From positions 1 to 64,000 of the forward strand of contig JAMCSN010000197.1 in the NCBI GenBank assembly GCA_023381535.1: a DNA stretch of 64,000 bases, in the 5' to 3' direction. The notes under the pieces are model-generated. The model did not search any database, was not told the origin of the DNA, and saw only the letters and a list, made by a program, of their open reading frames with translations. This DNA is from Bacteroidota bacterium. GTDB lineage: Bacteria; Bacteroidota; Ignavibacteria; Ignavibacteriales; Melioribacteraceae. The first letter of the stretch is position 1. Each line of letters opens with the position of its first letter. Below, piece after piece: positions 60,041 through 64,000 of the stretch. A program made the translations under genes and the position numbers.

Positions 60041-61348
60041 ATGATCGAGAAAAAATCTAACGAAGAAGAAAAGATTGAAAAAAGAAATCCATGGTCATGG
60101 ATTCCATCGCTATATTTTGCCGAAGGACTGCCGTATGTAATTGTAACGTTTGTTGCGACTGTTATGTACAAGCAGATGAAAATCTCGAACGCCGACATCG
60201 CACTCTACACAAGCTGGTTATACCTGCCGTGGGTTATCAAACCGTTGTGGAGCCCTGTTGTAGATCTTCTTAAAACAAAACGATTTTGGATTTACACGAT
60301 GCAATTAATTATCGGCGCGGGAATAGCCGGTGTTGCGCTAACTATTCCTATGCCGCACTTTTTTCAATTAACGCTTGCTTTTTTTTGGCTGCTGGCATTC
60401 AGCTCAGCTACTCACGACATTGCCGCCGATGGTTTTTACATGCTCGCGCTTTCGGAAAGCCGGCAATCATTTTTTGTCGGAATAAGAAGTACGTTTTACA
60501 GAATCGCAATGATAACCGGGCAAGGGCTTCTAGTTATTCTTGCCGGTTTCTTAGAAAATCGTTTCACAATTCAGTTTGCATGGATTTTTACTTTTGGAGC
60601 AGTTGGAATTTTGTTTGTTATATTTTTCATTTACCACAGATTCATTCTACCGCATCCGAAAGATGACAAACACATTCAGTATAGTCGGAACCAATCGTTG
60701 TTCACGGAATTTTTCAAAACATTTTTAAGATTTTTCGAAAAGAAAAAAATTCTGCTGATCATACTTTTCATGTTGCTATATAGATTGGGAGAATCTCAGC
60801 TGCTGAAAATTGCGCCGCTGTTTTTATTGGATAAAAGGGAAGTCGGCGGATTGGGATTGAGCTTGACCGATATTGGATTTCTTTACGGCACAGTTGGAAT
60901 AATCGCATTAATGCTAGGTGGAATTATAGGCGGGTTCGCAGTTTCGAGAAAAGGATTAAAGTTTTGGCTTTTGCCGATGTTGTTCGCAATCAATCTTCCA
61001 AACGCACTTTATATTTATTTGGCTTATGCGCAGCCCACAAACATGTGGATTGTTTACGCGTGTGTTGCGGGAGAACAACTAACGTATGGATTCGGATTCA
61101 CGGCGTTTCTGGTTTACATGATGTATGTTTCCGACGGCGAGTACAAAGCGTCTCATTACGCAATCTGCACCGGTTTTATGGCGCTTGGAATGATGGTGCC
61201 GGGAATGTTCAGCGGAATGATTCAAGAAGCGCTGGGTTACAAAACATTTTTTATTTATGTCGTGATGACAATAATTCCTTCATTGTTTATTCTGAAATTT
61301 ATTCCGCTCGAATATTCGTACGGGAAGAAAAAAAATACGGAATCATAG
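60041..61348 (+). CDS. ampG: AmpG-like MFS permease
   Basis: A 435-residue, 12-helix major facilitator protein of the AmpG/acetyl-CoA-transporter (PAT) type. The opening PWSWIPSLYFAEGLPYVIV and YTSWLYLPWVIKPLWSPVVD, followed by SSATHDIAADGFYML, are hallmarks. AmpG brings GlcNAc-anhydro-muropeptides from periplasm to cytoplasm for cell-wall recycling, and in some species triggers beta-lactamase induction. Its placement directly behind a GlcNAc-kinase-like gene agrees with a recycling or salvage role. No ampD or nagZ is present in the window. Confidence 0.9.
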   Translation: MIEKKSNEEEKIEKRNPWSWIPSLYFAEGLPYVIVTFVATVMYKQMKISNADIALYTSWLYLPWVIKPLWSPVVDLLKTKRFWIYTMQLIIGAGIAGVALTIPMPHFFQLTLAFFWLLAFSSATHDIAADGFYMLALSESRQSFFVGIRSTFYRIAMITGQGLLVILAGFLENRFTIQFAWIFTFGAVGILFVIFFIYHRFILPHPKDDKHIQYSRNQSLFTEFFKTFLRFFEKKKILLIILFMLLYRLGESQLLKIAPLFLLDKREVGGLGLSLTDIGFLYGTVGIIALMLGGIIGGFAVSRKGLKFWLLPMLFAINLPNALYIYLAYAQPTNMWIVYACVAGEQLTYGFGFTAFLVYMMYVSDGEYKASHYAICTGFMALGMMVPGMFSGMIQEALGYKTFFIYVVMTIIPSLFILKFIPLEYSYGKKKNTES

Positions 61349-61419
61349 ATTTTCTCTAAGCGGAAGTGTAACTATTAGACTTATCCGTTCGTCTTAAATT
61401 ACAAATAACCGGAGTATTG

Positions 61420-62343
61420 TTGCATTCCAATCAAGTAATTGAAGTTAGAGGGCTGACAAAAAAATTCCGGGATCTTACCGCGGTTAATAATCTCGATTTG
61501 AATGTTTATCAAGGCGATGTCTTCGGCTTTTTAGGTCCAAACGGTGCGGGTAAAAGTACTACCATTCGCATGCTTCTTTCCTTAATTAAACCTACAAGCG
61601 GTTCGATGAAAATTTTTGGGATGCCGCTGAAGGAAAACCGGGAAAAGATTCTTAAAAAGGTGGGCGCAATTGTAGAGAAGCCGGATTTCTATTTGTACCT
61701 CTCAGCATACAAAAATTTGGAAATTTTAGGGAAGGTTTCGGGCGCAGACGTTTCGAAGAAAAAAATTATGGAGATGCTGGAACTTGTCGGACTGGACAAA
61801 CGTGCAAAAAGTAAAGTGAAAACTTATTCGCATGGAATGAAACAGCGGCTCGGTTTGGCTCAAGCGCTTCTACACGATTCCGAATTGATAATTCTTGATG
61901 AACCAACGACCGGACTTGACCCGCAGGGAATGAAGGAGATTCGCGATCTCATCGTTTATCTCAGCAAAGTGAAGAACAAAACTATTTTCCTGTCTTCTCA
62001 TATTTTGCACGAAGTCGAATTGATTGCATCCAGAATGATTATCATCAACAAAGGCGCAGCTCAAGTAGAAGGCACGGTAGATGAATTATTAAAGAGCGAT
62101 AAAGTGAGCGTGACGTTCGAAGTTGATAAGATTAAGGAAGCATTGGAAACGATAGAGCTTTCTTCATGGAGGGAAAAATTTCAATCAACAACAAAAAGTG
62201 AAATGACTTTTGAATTGACAAAGAATGAAATTTCCGAACTGAACAAATTTCTAATTGAAAAGGAATTTGCCGTGAGCGCCGTAGTCCCGGTCCGTTCATT
62301 GGAAGACTTCTTCTTGAGAATTACAGAAGGAGACGGAAAATGA
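61420..62343 (+). CDS. ABC transporter ATP-binding protein
   Basis: The ATPase subunit of an ABC-2-type exporter. Walker A is GPNGAGKST (near residue 39), the signature YSHGMKQRLGLAQ, Walker B LIILDEPTTGLDP, and the switch histidine lies in FLSSHILHE. A C-terminal domain of about 90 residues follows, as in NatA/CcmA-like proteins. I place the start at TTG 61420 because GGAG stands five bases upstream; a neighbouring TTG at 61417 would be too close to that site. The permease gene overlaps its end by four bases (ATGA), so the two form one exporter. Confidence 0.94.
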   Translation: MHSNQVIEVRGLTKKFRDLTAVNNLDLNVYQGDVFGFLGPNGAGKSTTIRMLLSLIKPTSGSMKIFGMPLKENREKILKKVGAIVEKPDFYLYLSAYKNLEILGKVSGADVSKKKIMEMLELVGLDKRAKSKVKTYSHGMKQRLGLAQALLHDSELIILDEPTTGLDPQGMKEIRDLIVYLSKVKNKTIFLSSHILHEVELIASRMIIINKGAAQVEGTVDELLKSDKVSVTFEVDKIKEALETIELSSWREKFQSTTKSEMTFELTKNEISELNKFLIEKEFAVSAVVPVRSLEDFFLRITEGDGK

Positions 62344-63176
62344 TTAGTCTTGTCGGCATCGAGCTGTATAAAATTTTTAGAAAGTGGCGGACGTACATCG
62401 GTTTCATCGCAATTTTTGTTATGACGGGTATTGTTCAGACGGCAATGTACTTTACGCGCGACCGGTTTGTTGCGGCAACAACGAGGGGATTGAGCGACGC
62501 ATTTGTCATCCATGGAAATTTTTTTAACGGCTATGTTGTTGCCTACTTAATATTGAACGCGCTGTTTGTTCATATCCCGTTTTTGATTGTGCTCGTCGGC
62601 GGCGATTTGTTTGCTGGCGAAGCAACTGCGGGAACGTATAGAGTACTGCTAACAAGACCCGTTTCGCGGCTGTCGCTGGTTACATCAAAATTTATTGCCG
62701 GATTTGTTTACGTTTTTCTTTTCATCGCATTCTTACTTTTGCTAAGTCTCGGTGGAAGTCTCTTGCTCTTCGGTTCCGGCGAACTCTTAGTCTTCAAAGA
62801 GAAAATAATAATTTACACGGGCGGAGAAATTTTGTGGCGGCTTTTTTCAGCTTACGGTTTTTCAGTACTCAGCATGTTTATGGTTATGTCGCTCTCAATT
62901 TTCTTTTCATCGCTGGTAAGCAATGCCATCGGTCCTATTGTTTCAGCAATGGCGGTAATAATTGTGCTGCTGATTCTTTCGGCAATTCCGGTGGAAGTAT
63001 TGCAGAATATGCGCCCGTACTTTTTCACAACGCATTTGTCCGGCTGGTCGGATTTTTTCGGCGATCCGGTCAACACCACGGAAATTGTTAAATCAGCTCT
63101 GGTGTTAATTGCCCATATAGTTTTTCTGTACGTTCTTACTGCATATATCTTTATTAAGAAAGATATTTTGACTTAA
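62340..63176 (+). CDS. ABC-2-type transporter permease
   Basis: A 278-residue membrane protein with six hydrophobic segments, including an extracytoplasmic-facing region after the first. The GGDLFAGEATAGTYRVLLTRPVSR stretch near residue 85 is the conserved cytoplasmic loop of ABC-2 permeases. It pairs with the ATPase encoded immediately before it. The substrate is unknown. A LolA-like gene follows 14 bases later, so an envelope-lipid or lipoprotein function is a possibility, not a demonstration. Confidence 0.92.
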   Translation: MISLVGIELYKIFRKWRTYIGFIAIFVMTGIVQTAMYFTRDRFVAATTRGLSDAFVIHGNFFNGYVVAYLILNALFVHIPFLIVLVGGDLFAGEATAGTYRVLLTRPVSRLSLVTSKFIAGFVYVFLFIAFLLLLSLGGSLLLFGSGELLVFKEKIIIYTGGEILWRLFSAYGFSVLSMFMVMSLSIFFSSLVSNAIGPIVSAMAVIIVLLILSAIPVEVLQNMRPYFFTTHLSGWSDFFGDPVNTTEIVKSALVLIAHIVFLYVLTAYIFIKKDILT

Positions 63177-63190
63177 GAAAGAGGAATGAT

Positions 63191-63892
63191 ATGAAGAAAA
63201 TAGTTTTGCTTGTGTTGGTGTTTATTAACGGTTTTGGTTTTGCTCAAAGCAAAGATCCGAACAAAATTTTGAAAGCAGTAGAAACCAGATTCAATAAAGT
63301 GAGAGATTACCAGGCAAACGTAAGCGTTAAGCTTGATATGGATTTTGTTAAGGTTCCGGAATCGAAAGCTAAATTATATTTCAAACAACCGGATAAGGTT
63401 AAAATTGAATCGACTGGATTTGCAATGCTGCCGAAACAGAGTGTCAATTTTTCCCCGGCTCAATTTTTAAAAGGTAATTTCACCGCGCTTTATGTTAGAA
63501 ATGAAACTGTTAACAATAAAAATCTTGATGTCATTAAGATAATTCCCAACAGCGATACAACCGACGTTATTCTGACAACTGTTTGGATCGACCAATCGCA
63601 GTCGATAATTACGAAAGTTGAAACCTCCACAAAAAAAGGTGGAACAATTCAAATCGATTTCGTTTACGATCCCAAAACGATTCCGCTTCCTACAACTTTG
63701 AAGTTCTCTTTCAATTTAGGCGACGTGCAAATGCCCGTAAATGTTGAAAGCGCCCAGAGCAATCAAAACGATAAGCGCGGGGACAGAAGATCCGGCAGCG
63801 CCAAACTTAAAGGTTCCGTTATAATGACTTATTCTGATTATAAGATTAACACCGGCATACCGGATAGTTTTTTCGACGAGAAGAAAAAGTAA
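63191..63892 (+). CDS. LolA-like outer-membrane lipoprotein carrier
   Basis: A 233-residue exported protein. A signal peptide (KKIVLLVLVFINGFGFAQS) precedes a body that matches the LolA/LolB unclosed-barrel pattern: NKVRDYQANVSVKLDM, KAKLYFKQPDKVKIES and the later TTVWIDQSQSIITKVE strand pair. Canonical LolA moves lipoproteins across the periplasm; shorter relatives in this bacterial group have unproven roles. A basic NQNDKRGDRRSG insert near residue 195 is unusual. GAGGAATG precedes the ATG, and it is probably co-transcribed with the ABC pair. Confidence 0.7.
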   Translation: MKKIVLLVLVFINGFGFAQSKDPNKILKAVETRFNKVRDYQANVSVKLDMDFVKVPESKAKLYFKQPDKVKIESTGFAMLPKQSVNFSPAQFLKGNFTALYVRNETVNNKNLDVIKIIPNSDTTDVILTTVWIDQSQSIITKVETSTKKGGTIQIDFVYDPKTIPLPTTLKFSFNLGDVQMPVNVESAQSNQNDKRGDRRSGSAKLKGSVIMTYSDYKINTGIPDSFFDEKKK

Positions 63893-63947
63893 ATAATCTG
63901 CTAAATTTCTTTTTAGAGAAAAACTTTTACACTTGTCATTCTTTTAC

Positions 63948-64000
63948 ATGATCGTTAAATTAATCACAGAAAAAATTGGCGAAGAACAGCTTATCGATTT
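63948..64000 (+). CDS. Possible start of a gene cut by the window edge
   Basis: An open frame from ATG 63948 (MIVKLITEKIGEEQLID) runs off the end of the window. No good ribosome binding site is seen before it. Too short to identify. Confidence 0.3.
   Translation, partial: MIVKLITEKIGEEQLID

Overview
The window is a gene-dense bacterial chromosome segment of moderate to low GC. I infer a member of the Bacteroidota/Chlorobiota/Ignavibacteriota group, most like Ignavibacteria. The evidence is a long-form IspG carrying the extra central domain, a leftover type IX secretion (T9SS) sorting tail at 48916-49010, a 54-residue protein resembling the Bacteroidota DUF4295 family at 24177-24341, and many signal-peptide proteins. 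Unlike typical Bacteroidia, several starts here are set by clear GGAG-type ribosome binding sites (7090, 17985, 24936, 42096, 48652, 61420). I found no rRNA, tRNA, CRISPR array or integrase gene.

1-32 kb is mostly core metabolism and information processing: ispG, dnaG with a GH13 amylase directly behind it, carAB, a thiol-redox operon (12819-14557), a pyrimidine-nucleoside phosphorylase with a DUF971 gene, pepT, an asparagine-synthase-like protein, a CDF metal exporter, a tail-specific protease, two trans-editing YbaK-type genes (the second at 58.4 kb), nfu, rsmI, proS, an aromatic amino acid decarboxylase, the cysE-cysK pair and a cold-shock gene.

32.0-34.7 kb is an accessory block. A GNAT acetyltransferase gene lies between two integron attC-like structures, and a BglII/BstYI-type restriction-modification pair follows. 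34.7-48.7 kb holds envelope and housekeeping genes: TM2/DUF2752 membrane proteins, 2H and DinB enzymes, mgsA, a trypsin-like lipoprotein, an M61 peptidase, an exported amidase, an M23 peptidase, and a large TPR protein ending in a predicted beta-barrel.

49.1-55.5 kb is the most interesting region. Reading on the minus strand it encodes two SGNH hydrolases, a fatty-acyl-AMP ligase (FAAL), an acyl carrier protein and an MBOAT O-acyltransferase. This parts list parallels the Gram-positive dlt operon (ligase DltA, MBOAT DltB, carrier DltC, SGNH-fold DltD), but the ligase is of fatty-acid type. I infer a Dlt-like system that moves a fatty acyl group from ACP to an acceptor outside the inner membrane. 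A GxxExxY gene bounded by direct repeats interrupts it between ACP and MBOAT. The window ends with a coiled-coil protein, rfbA, a GlcNAc-kinase/AmpG pair that looks like muropeptide salvage, and an ABC exporter followed by a LolA-like protein.

Intergenic DNA is unusually rich in dispersed repeats: two MITE-like elements (14583-14750, 42195-42340), GC-rich palindromic clusters (16.5, 40.5 and 49.0 kb), short GC hairpins, AAGATTAAGAGC-like simple repeats, and CACAGAT/GCAGAG-type repeats.
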